In this document: piece by piece, positions 54,342 through 64,000 of the stretch
Numbering within the stretch: the stretch's first letter is position 1
Layout of the letters: every line of letters starts with the position of its first letter
Assembly (NCBI GenBank): GCA_018398585.1
Contig: JAGTTD010000009.1
Span: forward strand, 11,475,193 to 11,539,192
Source of the DNA: Simmondsia chinensis
Lineage: Eukaryota; Streptophyta; Magnoliopsida; Caryophyllales; Simmondsiaceae
Length of the DNA: 64,000 nt
Direction: 5' to 3'
Made by a program: the position numbers and the translations under genes
Notes under the pieces: generated by a model
Seen by the model: the letters and a program-made list of their open reading frames with translations, nothing else
Database searches by the model: none
Told to the model about the DNA's origin: nothing

Positions 54342-56267
54342 ATGATGGAAGGTGTGCGAACCAGATCAAGTGCTGGTGGTGCAAGCTTTGCTGCTGTTGT
54401 GACAGATTCAGGTGTGAACGCACCTTCTGATCACCACAAGGAGTTGAATGACAAGTTCGAACAATTGAACGCGAAGCTTGATCAGCAAAGTGCAAGGGTT
54501 GATCGGCAGGATATTAAGTTTGAACAACAAAATGATAACATCCAACAAATGCTGAAATTGTTGATGGATAAGGATGCACAGTTGCATCAAATTGAAGAGA
54601 GAATTGAAAAGCTGCAAGATCAGGTGAATAAGCAAAAAGAATCAAGTGTTGATGCCATTTTGAAGCCGGCTAGTCAGATCTTTCCTCAAATGGGATTTGA
54701 TCAGCAACCGATCAGCCCAAGGCAAACCGATGATGCAGTCAGGAACCGAGGGAAATCACCTATGATTCAGATGGATGTTGGGCCATCTACCAACATCAGA
54801 TCAGCTGAATCTCAGCCTATGCAACATGATCTTGAGGTGGGAAGTCAAGTTCGGGTCCCTGACCGTGAGCCAAACAGATCTGCAGTAGCTCAAGTGCAGT
54901 CAGACAGTCAGCCTCATTGTCCTGTTTTTCATCCAAATGTGGCAACCGATGAGGTAGAGCATGTTGTTAGACCACCAGAATGATCCTTTCAGCAAAGAAC
55001 TGAGACTAATGACAACACTCTTGGTGGTAGAAGTGGCACTTACAGACAGCGAAGGGTGAAAATTGACCCTTTCGATGGAAAGCAACCAGAATCGTGGTTA
55101 AAGAGATGTGATCGGTTCTTCTTATGCTACAACATACCGGAGGAGGAGAAACTCCAACTCGCAGCAGTACATTTACATGGAGATCACGAGGTTTGGTATT
55201 ATAGCTTGTTGAAATCCAAACCAAATCTTTCTTGGGGCCAATTCGTAGAAGAGATGTGTGAATGGTATGGAGAAGGAGAATCAACCGATGTTGTGGATAG
55301 CTTCAATAAGTTGGTCCAAACATCAACCATGAGAGAGTATATGGTCAGATTTGAGAATTTGAGAGCCAATTTAATGTCCGTTCTGACCATTGCTCCCGAA
55401 GATGCCGAATCCTATTATGTCTCTTGCTTTGTGAGTGGACTTAAGCCTAGGATCAAGAATATGGTGAAAGCCATTGGTCCTAAGACTTTGTCAAGTGCTT
55501 ATAATAAGGCAAAATTGATAGAGGCAACTCAAGTCCCTTCAAACGACAAGGGGAAACAGCACGGTAGCAATCCAAAGTTCCTGCAGCAGAACAAAACCTC
55601 CGGCAGCAAGCAGAACAGTGACAGAAGCTCAGTAAGGCTTTGTTTTCATTGCAACCAACCATACCAGCCCGGACATAGGTGCAAATCACAAGCACTTATG
55701 TATGCAAAAGGAGTCCGAGTCTCTGCTGATGCTGACAGTACTGAATCAGATGCAGAAGAGGATGAAACCGAAAGCATTTCACAAGGAAACTCAAGCGATG
55801 ATGAGGTCGAGATTTCCATGAAAGCTCCAACCGAAAGTGGAGCTCATAACACGATCAAAATCAAGGGACGGGCTGGGAAACACTCCATTATTATCCTCAT
55901 TGATAGTGGAAGCACTCACAGCTTCGTTGACCCGAAGTTGATTAAGAAGGTCAAGCACGAAGTGACAAAAACACATCCTTTGGCGGTACTGGTGGCTGAT
56001 GGTAACTCCTTAACAACTCAAAATAAGTGCATAGCATTTCCATGGGCTATGCAAAACTATCAATTCACTTTTGACCTTAGAGTTATTTCCTTGGGTGGTT
56101 GCGATATGGTGCTCGGGGTTGATTGGATGAGAACCTTCAACCCAGTTGTGTTCGATTTTGACCAAATGACCATGGCATTCGAGGTTCATGGTGTCAAAGT
56201 ATCCTTGCAAGGCATGTTCGAGGAAGCTCAGCTCAAATTGATCGAACTGAGTGCAAGGTGGAATTAA
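54342..56267 (+). pseudogene. gag: Chromovirus gag, zinc knuckle and protease
   Basis: Start at 54342 (MMEGVRTRSSAGGASF), the first ATG after the primer site; the open frame extends upstream to 54297 only through leader sequence. A coiled-coil N-terminus (DKFEQLNAKLDQQSARVDRQ) runs to residue 110. A TGA at 54981 interrupts the linker. From 55056 the capsid part (QPESWLKRCDRFFLCYNIPE, EYMVRFENLRANLMSV), zinc knuckle CFHCNQPYQPGHRC near 55640, and protease SIIILIDSGSTHSFVDPKLI with DSG near 55905, then MVLGVDWMRTFNPVVF. The open frame ends at 56267 after a frameshift near 56250. Confidence 0.93.
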
Positions 56268-57215
56268 GAAGAAGACGATCCAATGGATTGGGCACTTATT
56301 CATGATCAGTTTGGTTATGGAGCAGCAGGACCTACTTCCTGATGTACAGACCTTGATCCATGACTTTGGGGACATCTTTGATGAGCCAAAGAGTCTTCCA
56401 CCTCAAAGGAGTGTGGATCATGCTATACCTTTACGTGGAATTGCCGATCCGTTCAAAATTAGGCCATATCGGTATCCTCATGGCCAAAAGGCCAAAATAG
56501 AAAGACAAGTGGAAGAGCTTCTTCATTTGAGCTTCATTAGACTGAGCCGAAGTCCTTTTGCCTCACCTGTAATCCTTGTAAAATAGAAGGATGGGACGGC
56601 CCGAATGTCCATCGATTACCACCGTTTGATTGCCTTAACCGTGAAAGACAAGTTTCCGATTCTGGTCATAGATGACTTGACGAGCTTCATGGAGCGTGCT
56701 TCTTTTCCAAGCTGGACTTAAGGCAAGGATATCATCAGATCCGAGTCCTCGAATCAGATATTTACAAGACCGCTTTTCAAACTCATCATGGCCATTTCGA
56801 GTTCGTTGTTATGTTGTTCGGCTTAACAAATGCTTCGGCGACCTTCCAAGCGGCTATGAATGATGTCTTCAAGCCTTATCTGAGGAATTCGGTGCTCGTG
56901 TTCTTCAATGACATACTAATTTACAGTCCCACATATGAAGCTCACCTCACACACCGCAGACAAGTGTTCGTTTTGATGCGACAACACCGATTTTTTGCAA
57001 AATTATCCAAGTGTTCGTTTGCTCAAAGGAGGCTCGAATATTTGGGCCATATTATCTTATCAAAGGGTGTAGCTACTGATCCTAACAAGATCCGTGCAAT
57101 GCAAGAATGGCCGATCCCTATCACCTTGAAACAATTGCGAGGTTTCTTGGGGTTGACCGGATATTATCGGAAATCTATTAAAGGTTATGGTTCCATTGCC
57201 AAACCTTTAATGTAG
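56251..57215 (+). pseudogene. Chromovirus reverse transcriptase
   Basis: Linker LPPQRSVDHAIPLRGIADPF, a stop at 56584, ARMSIDYHRLIALTVKDKFP, a frameshift near 56680, then [20 protein letters not shown] text. Open again from 56811 ([16 protein letters not shown]). The catalytic motif reads [10 protein letters not shown]: the first catalytic Asp is Asn, a single G-to-A change from the VFFDDILIYS of the copy at 29484-30484. [17 protein letters not shown] follows, and a TAG at about 57213 ends the frame. Confidence 0.92.
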
Positions 57216-57218
57216 CTC

Positions 57219-58055
57219 TTGAAGAAGGATGCTTTTGGTTGGAACGAGAAGTCTCAAGAAGCTTTTGAAGCCCTCAAAGCCGCTATGTGTGCAGCACCGG
57301 TCTTGACAATGCCAAACTTCACCGAAAGCTTCGTTTTGGAGACCGATGCAAGTGGTACTGGTATTGGGGCTGTTCTCTCTCAAAGAGGAAGACCTATTGC
57401 TTATTTAAGCCAAGCTCTAAGTCCCAAACATCAGGCAATGTCGACTTATGAAAAGGAGTACCTCGCGATTCTCTTAGCCGTGGAGAAATGGAGGCATTGT
57501 TTGGAGGGTCACAAGTTCACCATTCGGACGGATCACCAAAGCCTCAAACATCTCCTTTATCAGAAGATCGTGTCGAGAATTAAAAAGAAAGGCTTGATGA
57601 AAATGTTAGGCCTTGATTACGACATCGAATATAGAAGTGGAAAAGAAAACGTAGCTGCAGATGCTCTGTCAAGGTGTTTTGAGGACACTGTCCCGGGCTC
57701 CTGGTCAGCCATTTTCGTGGTAATTCCTTCTTGGGTCGAAGAGCTACACAAGTCCTACGAGGGAGATCCATTTGCTCGAGAAAAGCTAGTTGCTGCAGTG
57801 CTCAAACCCAACGTAAATAATGCTGTAGAAAACGCAGACCTGATAGTGCAGAATGGTTTGATGCGTGACCAAGGCAAGTTATATGTCGGATATGCTACTG
57901 ACTTGAGAAAACAGGTCATCCAAGCCTCACACGACGCTGCTTGGGGAGGTCACGAGGGTGTGGAAGGCACCTATCAATTCATTAAAGCATATTTTACATG
58001 GCCGAGTATGAAAAAAGATGTGAGCGACTATGTGAAGTCTTGTGAAGTAAGCTAA
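57219..58055 (+). pseudogene. Chromovirus RNase H and integrase zinc-binding region
   Basis: Open 278 codons. RNase H: FVLETDASGTGIGAVLSQRG, STYEKEYLAILLAVEKWRHC, FTIRTDHQSLKHLL, with the expected Asp and Glu residues. ENVAADALSR ends the domain. Integrase N-terminus: QASHDAAWGGHEGVEGTYQF with the His pair, ending SCEVS where the last Cys has become Ser, then a stop. Confidence 0.92.
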
Positions 58056-58064
58056 CAAACGAAG

Positions 58065-58433
58065 TTGGGAGATCCTCGATACAAGGGACTTCTTCAACCT
58101 CTTCCCATTTCAGACGGGGCTTGGGTTCATATTAGCATGGATTTCATCGAGGGACTACCGAAATCCGAAGGCAAGGAGGTCATATGGGTCGTGGTGGATC
58201 GTTTCACCAAATATAGTCATTTTATTGCACTTGCTCGACCCGTTACTGCTGAAAAGTTGGCAAGGGTCTTCCTTGACAATATTTACAAGCTACATGGGTT
58301 GCCTCAATCCATCGTGTCGGACCGAGATAAAATCTTCACAAGCACCTTTTGGAGGGAATTGTTCAAGCTGATGGGAACCATGTTGGCTCTTAGTTCTTCC
58401 TACCATCCTCAAATGGATGGCCAAACCGAATGA
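58065..58433 (+). pseudogene. Chromovirus integrase catalytic core
   Basis: HISMDFIEGLPKSEGKEVIW with the first catalytic Asp, VVVDRFTKYSHFIALARPVT, KLHGLPQSIVSDRDKIFTST with the second Asp, SSYHPQMDGQTE with the catalytic Glu, immediately followed by TGA at 58431. Confidence 0.92.
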
Positions 58434-58445
58434 GTCAACCAATGT

Positions 58446-59171
58446 GTGGAGCAATATCTTCGGAGTATGGTCTTCTTAAGGCCCAAAGAGTGGAACCATT
58501 GGCTTTCTTTGGCTGAATTTTGGTTCAACTCTCACTTTCATACATCCCTTGGAACTTCACCCTTTCAAGCCTTGTATGGGTACCCTCCTCCCTCTCCCAT
58601 GATGCTACAACAGCGCAAATCGACCGGCACAGCAGCGAGTGAAGTTGTTCAACAGAGAAGGCAGTTAATACAAGCATACAAGGACAATCTTCAACAAGCT
58701 CAAGCTCAAATGAAGTATTACGCTGATAAGAAAAGGGTAGATAAAGACTATGACGTGGGAGACATGGTCTACCTTAAATTGCAATCCTATAGTCAGTCAT
58801 CTGTGGCTGTCAGACGCAATGTCAATTTTTGTGCTCGTTACTTCGGTCCTTACAAAATTCTGGAGAAAATTGGCAACGTGGCATATAGGCTTGACTTACC
58901 ATCACATTCTTACATTCACCCCATGTTTCACGTGTCCCGCCTTAAAAAACAGGTCAAGAGGAACGCTGATACGACTCAAAAGCCGCCTGTTGCTGAAGCT
59001 AGTGGAGTAATACTGCAGCAACCGAGCTCTGTCAGATCAAGGAGGACGCTGCAGCTCAATAACAAGAAAATTCAAGAGGTGCTAGTCACTTGGAGCAACC
59101 TAAAAGAGGACTTTACAACTTGGGAGGACTACAAATTCTTGAAGAGTCAATTTCCGGGCTTCACTTCTTGA
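58446..59171 (+). pseudogene. Chromovirus integrase C-terminus and chromodomain
   Basis: Open 241 codons. WFNSHFHTSLGTSPFQALYG, QMKYYADKKRVDKDYDVGDM, FGPYKILEKIGNVAYRLDLP (GPY motif), HPMFHVSRLKKQVKRN, then a linker and C-terminal chromodomain IQEVLVTWSNLKEDFTTWED with KSQFPGF. The stop codon lies inside the conserved hairpin before the polypurine tract. Confidence 0.92.
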
Positions 59172-59200
59172 GGACAAGAAGTTTCTCAAGGGGGAGGGAA
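59165..59200 (+). promoter_or_regulatory. Conserved hairpin plus polypurine tract
   Basis: ACTTCTTGAGGACAAGAAG folds as TTCTTG-AGGA-CAAGAA, overlapping the pol stop codon, then TTTCTCAAGGGGGAGGGAA before the LTR. Nearly identical to the noncoding copy in non-autonomous element 1 at 17495-17530. Confidence 0.8.
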
Positions 59201-59644
59201 TGTTACGAATTAATAAATTTTACTTGTAATGCATTTTTATTTCTTAGTATAACCTTTTAATTAGAGTCTTTTGATGTAATAAGCCTTTAATATCCAGTTG
59301 TGGGTTAAATCTGGCGCCAAATTTCAGTAAACAACCCCACGAGAATTCTGTGCAGGCGGCTACTGCATCTGGGCGGGAAAAATTTGTTAAACAACCCTGA
59401 ATTCTGGTGTTTTGGGCGGTAAAAATCTGAGAGGCAATGGCCAGATGCAATGAATCAATTTGTGTATAAATTTAGAGCTTATGGTTGTAATTGATCATCC
59501 AAGAAATTAATGCAATCTTATTCCTAAGGGAAAAATTCTGATTTCTTATCCCCTTCTCTATTTTTCTCATCCCCTTCACTTCTTCTCTCATCTTTAACTC
59601 TCTTCTATAAGGTTAGACTTCCAAATTGATTTTGGAAGCTAATA
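59201..59644 (+). repeat. 3' LTR of the chromovirus
   Basis: 444 bp, TGTTACGAATT to GCTAATA; the last CA has become TA. A 21-bp tandem duplication of the pyrimidine-rich part lies near 59550-59575. Followed by GATGC. Confidence 0.92.
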
Positions 59645-59649
59645 GATGC

Positions 59650-60795
59650 ACGAGTGGTGGTGCTGAAATCAGTGGAAATCTGGAAATTGATAGTCCATAA
59701 ATGGGCATGGGCTTCCAGAAAAACGCTCGAGCACACCAAATCAGGCACACGTTCACTACCCATTCATGAGCCAAAGAAGATTTTAGGCCAGCGTGGGTAG
59801 AAAATGCCGGGAAATTAGGGAGCAGCAGTGATTTCTTTTTGCTATAAATAAGAGACACTATTGTGTTTTAAAGTGTCCAACACCACTCATACAAACTTCT
59901 TCAATTTTTTTTACAACATACTTGTGCTTTTTACCTAAGAGTAGCATAACTTAGCTTAGTTTAGCATAGATCTTGTTGTACTTGTTTCATCTGGGTAATA
60001 CAACTATGAGGGCTCCAGGCATGAACTCTTCATTTTAATATGTTCCAAAACCTAACAAGTTAGGAATTAAGGCTTGAGTTTAAGGCAAACACTACTATCA
60101 CTGCTTAATATGTTAGGAGAACTTAGGTTTGTGCCATTGTTTAAAGGCTTTAGTTTAAGGCTAACACTACTATCACTGCTTAATATGTCTGGAGAACTTA
60201 AGTTTGTGCCATTGTTTAAGGCTTTGACAGCGAAGACTTGACCTTGATTGCATTGCTCCTCATCCAGTGACCCAAATACAGTTTGCTCTACCTAAACCTT
60301 GTCAGCCTATAACTCATTTGAGTTACTAGAAGTCAAGGTAATTGGAGCATAAGCTGTTTAACAAACGAAGTTAGATGCACTAAAAGCATCCCCCTTTTCT
60401 CTCAAAAGGTGAGTGGTTGAGGTCAAAGACAACATGCGGTCTTGAATTTAGACTCGCTGTCTAGTTGCAACGAGTCCCTTTTTGCAAGTTTGTTTACATT
60501 TGTATTTATGGTGACCACATTCACACACTTAACAAAAAAATTAAAGAAAATAAGTATATTTCTAAAGACCGAACATTTACTAGTGGGATGAAGCTTAGTG
60601 ATGTGCCACCGACATGTCTCATCATCCAACGCACACTCAGATGATGGGAACCCTAATATCCCTTCAACGATTGACCTATGGATTAGGTTGCTTGCAACCC
60701 TTACCTTATGAGTTTTGCTCAAGACCATTGTTCTCCTATAAATGGGAAAATGATTAGCATGAACAATGCTTCAATTATTCCTGGCGATGGTATAT
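59650..60795. repeat. LTR-like material next to Athila copy 3, unresolved
   Basis: TATAAATAAG on the plus strand at about 59842 and a region like an LTR downstream part follow. 60236-60560 matches the repeat at 50466-51059. The right edge, TGATATA on the minus strand at 60795, adjoins a minus-strand polypurine tract and should be the start of Athila copy 3's 3' LTR. The pieces do not form one LTR that I can delimit. No coding content is credible. Confidence 0.45.
60079..60228 (+). repeat. 75-bp tandem duplication
   Basis: TTTAAGGCAAACACTACTATCAC through GTGCCATTGT is repeated with a period of 75, with a few differences between the two units. Confidence 0.75.
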
Positions 60796-60815
60796 CAAAA
60801 TACCCCCAAACTTAA
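60796..60815 (-). promoter_or_regulatory. Athila polypurine tract
   Basis: Minus strand TTTAAGTTTGGGGGTATTT, the same as the tract at about 22365-22383, next to TGATATA. Confidence 0.75.
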
Positions 60816-61179
60816 ATTTTGCTCATCCTCAAGCAAGGATAAACATGAAAGCACAGGGTCTCATGCTTTTTTAAGATTTTATCACAATTCAAGCAAGACT
60901 ACTTCTGTTAGAAAAGAATGATCGAGGTTCAAAGTTTAAGGCTCTAAAGGCAAAACATTCTTTCTAAGGAAAAACCCGTCAATCCCCTAGGTGACCGAAT
61001 TCAAAAGTCGGATAAGCAAATTAAGTTTATTCATTCTTTCTAACTCAAGATATTCAAACTGAATAGAAGGCAAAAATAATACCACTCATAACAAGACTTT
61101 TGAAGTATGTCCAAGCCTAAAAATTATTCACAAAATTTTTTTTTTCTTTTTTTTATTTCCCCAGTCAACCCCGGCCCAT
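60816..61179 (-). other. Athila copy 3 3' noncoding region
   Basis: AT-rich, includes CTTGCTTGAGGATGAGC on the minus strand as in copy 2. Nothing else seen. Confidence 0.5.
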
Positions 61180-61455
61180 GAGTATATATTCAGCGAGAAT
61201 CAAACTCCTAACCCCTGGGCGATGACGACATTGGTAAGTGAAGCCACCACTAGATGCCCTCAATATGACCGCATAAGTATATCATCAGCGAGAATTGAAC
61301 TCCTAACCCCAAGGCGATGACCGCATGTGTAAGAGAAGCCACCACTAAGGCGCCCTCTTTACGACTTCAGGAGTATTTCTTCAATGAGAATTGACTCCTG
61401 ACCCCTGAGCGATGACTGCATGGGTAAGAGACGTCACCACTGAGACGCCCTCATG
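61180..61455 (-). repeat. Three tandem tRNA-like units in Athila copy 3
   Basis: On the minus strand three units of about 93 bp, each with AGTGGTG near the start and GGAGTTYRATTCTCGCTGA about 46 bases later, equivalent to 21774-22055 and at a similar distance from the 3' LTR. The unit nearest 61455 is the most degraded. Confidence 0.65.
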
Positions 61456-62335
61456 TTGGACAACACGTATCTTAAAATGTTTATATGGGATAGCGGTGCT
61501 AGAGATGTTTCCCTCATTTTCTCTCTCTTTTTCTTTTTTTCATATTTTTTTTAAACTTACGCATAACTCTTCAAAGTCTATTATGAAAATGATAATCTTA
61601 ATGCAATCCATTCAAATTTGACCATATTTTAATTAGAAAGAAAAGTAAAATAGCCATGCAAACTAGTGAACTCAAATACTAGAGTTTTGTCAAGATAGTG
61701 CCTTAGAATAGATAATATTTTGTAAGTAGAACACAAAAATAACTGTTTCTCAGGTTATTTAAATCTAAATAAAGTAAACAAGCTAAAGAGAGTAGACAAA
61801 TTGCCTAAAGAGCATGATGATAAGATTTCTATTTTTTTTTTTTTTTAAGATTTTAAATTGGTGCAAAATAAAATTTAAAAAGACTAATAATTTAAACTAT
61901 AGAAAATAGAAAATATTTTTGTTAGCTGACACTATCTACATCTCCATACAAAGGCTACAAACTCTGAGAGACACTAAAGTCGATTCTAAAAAATGAAATA
62001 GGACTTGACAAGATAATTTTTTTTCCATAAAATTTTGCTCAAAATTTTAAAATGTGAGAAAAATTGTGTCTCCCTCCCCTAAACGTAAAAGTTAACATTG
62101 TCCTCAATGTTAAAAGAAATACAAGGAATGAAGCAATAGGTGAGAGATACTTTCCAGCTTTGAGGATTGCTTTTTAATGGTGAATGTTGACATCATGCTA
62201 TTCCCAAACTTGTTTCAAAAATCTATTGAACAAAATGTACAAAAATATTAGGAAATAATAAATATTAAAGAAAATTGAAGGAAAAGAAGTAAGGAAAGAA
62301 AAACTTGGGTTGCCTCCCAAGAAGCGCTTAAATTA
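61456..62335 (-). other. Athila copy 3 noncoding region
   Basis: AT-rich with T runs; corresponds to 20864-21773 of copy 2. No gene seen. Confidence 0.55.
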
Positions 62336-62340
62336 TAGTC

Positions 62341-62707
62341 TGTTAGCTTCCAATTCAAAGATCGAAAGTTAACCTTGTAGAAGAAAGAGTTAAGATGAGA
62401 AGAGAAGTGAAGGGGGATGAGAAATAGAGAAGGAGATGAGAAATAGAAAGAGAAATTCCAAAGGAAAATCTGATTGTTATTCATTGAATGATCAAATTAC
62501 ATGTTTAGAGCTTATTTATACATGATCGAAAACATTGAATCAAGACAACTAGCTCTAACCACACTTTAACCAAAATTGGCACCAAAATCAGTTAGCCGCC
62601 AGATTTGAATTTGCTAGACTCCTAACTGACTTAAGCGCCAAAATCAACCGCCAACTAACTACCCATTACAACCCCTAAGCACAAATCAACAATACCTCTT
62701 CATAACA
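62341..62707 (-). repeat. Solo LTR, 367 bp
   Basis: TGTTAGCTTCC to CATAACA with perfect target duplication TAGTC (62336-62340 and 62708-62712). The purine-rich run at 62395-62455 and terminal hairpin put it in the same LTR group as the non-autonomous and chromovirus LTRs; orientation minus. Confidence 0.88.
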
Positions 62708-62734
62708 TAGTCATTAGTAGTTAGCTTAACTTTT

Positions 62735-63657
62735 TGCCGACGATCTTTCCCTTATCCTGAAGGAGAATGGAGTTTCCTCTATCCACCCTCAATTACCATT
62801 TTCTTCTATGGATCTTTTTTATACCCTTCTTCACAAGACCACCTCCACCTTCTGTAATGATGGGATGAGCTTAAAGTACCACAACATGAATTTCCTTTTC
62901 CAATCTTTTTTGCATTGTTCACTGTGTCATCCTTGGCTATGAAAGCCTCTGACTTCGTTACAGAAGCTCGGCACTCTATTTCGATCATTAGTGGTGGTGG
63001 GTTGATTAGGGGATTATTTCACATTGAGGTGGTTCTTCTAATATGTTCTCATCCCTCACTGCTATGGCATTAGTTTGTTCCCCTAAGTGGGTGATAGTAT
63101 TGTTAGGTAAGGAATATTTGGACCTCTCAAAAAGTTCCTCGAATGTAGTCCCTACTTTAGTTTCTAAATTTCGGATGGAGGCTTCTTATTTTCTAAAGAT
63201 AACCCTGGTTTCTTGAGTAAAGTTTTTACATTCATGCATGAATTCCCTAACGTCTCTTCTAAGTCATATTGTTTTCTTGAAGTGGATGAATCGGTGACCA
63301 AGGTGCTTCGTAATGGTTGCAAGAAAAGTTAGAAGGGTCCATCCATCCTTGACAGTAGGTGTCACAGTAGGGGTTGTATTAGGCTTGTTGATAATTTGAC
63401 ATGTAGTTGTCCTATTCAAAACCTAATGACAAAAAGCCATTGCCCACTTGGCACTCCATACAAGCATGGTTACCTACATAAAATTCACATCTAGAGGCAC
63501 GAAAAACTTTGACACTTACAATGTTATCCAGTTCTTTTGAATTAATGAGAGTTGAGCAGATAACGCATTAACTTTATGAATTCCCAAAGCTGTTCTTGGT
63601 CTAGCTTGATATTGAGGTCTCATATAGTTATTGCTAGCCATCAGCTCTAGCAACATT
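62735..63657 (-). pseudogene. gag: Athila copy 3 gag fragment
   Basis: Minus strand from 63657: LLELMASNNYMRPQYQARPR, LGIHKVNALSAQLSLIQKN, then a damaged Cys-rich part and, near 63190, EASIRNLETKVGTTFEELFE and LPNNTITHLGEQTNAIAVRD, the gag C-terminal region. LLELMASNNY corresponds to LLEVMSSNNY of copy 1 (about residue 212). The N-terminal 200 residues are missing and several stops are present. Confidence 0.75.
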
Positions 63658-64000
63658 CCGTGTTAAATCTTAAGTAATGTCTTCTCGTTGCACTCTTAGG
63701 ATAAAAATTAACAAAATTAAACCTAGAAGTTAAAAGAAATATAAAAATAATGGGAGCACAAAAGCACAATAATATAACACAAAACTTAAAAAAAACCAAA
63801 TTCTTGGGTGGTTTTCAAATTTTTGTTACAAATTAAGTAAAAGAAGAGGGGGGATGGGTAGTAATACTAATATTTCGAAAAGCTTTAAAATACAAACTTT
63901 ACTTTGAAAAACTTAACTATGTATATTGAAAAGTCAAAAGAAAGATAAAAGTAACAAGAAACTTAAAATACAGCAATCTAAAATAAAAACTTAACAAAAC
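63658..64000 (-). other. Athila copy 3 leader
   Basis: T-rich on the minus strand with no ORF, like 4019-4494 of copy 1. It joins the gag fragment directly. Primer site and 5' LTR lie outside the window. Confidence 0.5.

Larger units (their letters stand above)
53873..59644 (+). mobile_element. Full-length chromovirus (Reina-like), inactivated
   Basis: 5772 bp with LTRs at 53873-54295 and 59201-59644, flanked by GACGC and GATGC (one C-to-T difference). Order: primer site, gag, zinc knuckle, protease, RT, RNase H, integrase, chromodomain, polypurine tract. About 16 LTR substitutions (about 4%) plus a 21-bp duplication in the 3' LTR. The best preserved autonomous-type element here and a model for the helper of the non-autonomous family, but it carries several stops, at least two frameshifts and a catalytic change. 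Confidence 0.93.
60796..64000 (-). mobile_element. Athila copy 3, pol-less deletion derivative (runs off right edge)
   Basis: Minus strand, right to left: T-rich leader (64000-63660), the middle and C-terminal part of gag (63657-62735), then directly the 3' noncoding region marked by AATTTAAGCGCTTCTTGGGA (62332-62313), tRNA-like units and polypurine tract (60796-60815). The gag N-terminus, protease, RT, RNase H and integrase are absent. A solo LTR sits close to the deletion junction. Confidence 0.75.

Noticed and set aside
60423..60728. 101-codon minus-strand frame
   Set aside because: It lies in LTR-like repeat DNA beside the Athila polypurine tract and matches no family; most likely chance.
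1..64000. CRISPR arrays, phage, operons, ribosome binding sites, host genes
   Set aside because: All coding remnants are plant transposon proteins. No spaced short repeats, bacterial gene layout or intact host gene was recognised.

Overview
This is plant nuclear DNA, almost certainly from a dicot, made almost entirely of nested and broken transposable elements. No host gene, rRNA, tRNA gene or prokaryotic feature was recognised. The sequence is AT-rich apart from one GC-rich block (1154-2500). It carries gag, protease, reverse transcriptase (RT), RNase H and integrase (INT) fragments of three Ty3/gypsy groups: chromoviruses primed by initiator tRNA-Met, Athila primed by tRNA-Asp, and Tat with an extra archaeal-type RNase H. 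It also carries one truncated CACTA (En/Spm) DNA transposon. All family names come from reading motifs by eye; no search was run.

Layout. 1-1153: left-edge piece of a non-autonomous LTR element, minus strand. 1154-3523: GC-rich repetitive block plus a 3' LTR. 3524-7226: Athila copy 1, cut inside RT. 7227-13884: CACTA element, minus strand, cut at its left end. 13885-14570: gypsy 3' end and LTR. 14571-23807: Athila copy 2, interrupted by a complete 2970-bp non-autonomous element (15034-18003, target-site duplication GAAGA). 23808-24669: gypsy 3' end and LTR. 24670-43445: Tat element, minus strand, with an antisense plant-mobile-domain/coiled-coil ORF. It holds a chromovirus (27215-38572), which holds a solo LTR (target-site duplication GAAAC), which holds a second non-autonomous element (31206-36091, target-site duplication CTGAG). 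43446-48302: gag-protease element with an unrecognised modular 3' coding region. 48303-49423: second Tat fragment. 49424-53872: LTRs, leaders and gag remnants. 53873-59644: complete but inactivated chromovirus. 59645-64000: LTR-like material and Athila copy 3, minus strand, a pol-less deletion derivative with a solo LTR.

Most interesting is a set of non-autonomous LTR elements (1-1153, 15034-18003, 31206-36091; related pieces at 51746-53867 and perhaps 45591-47890) that replace gag-pol with one shared, unrecognised protein. It has an acidic HDNA...HPEWEYD block, a basic helix-like stretch and, in two copies, a C-terminal RHADRQ module. These elements share three cis features with the chromoviruses: the tRNA-Met primer site, a hairpin before the polypurine tract, and a hairpin at the LTR end next to the primer site whose sequence varies while pairing is kept. 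That suggests a parasite-helper relation in which chromovirus proteins move elements encoding a different protein. LTR differences counted by eye are about 4-5% for both complete non-autonomous elements and the 53873 chromovirus, and about 10% for the older chromovirus that hosts the nest.
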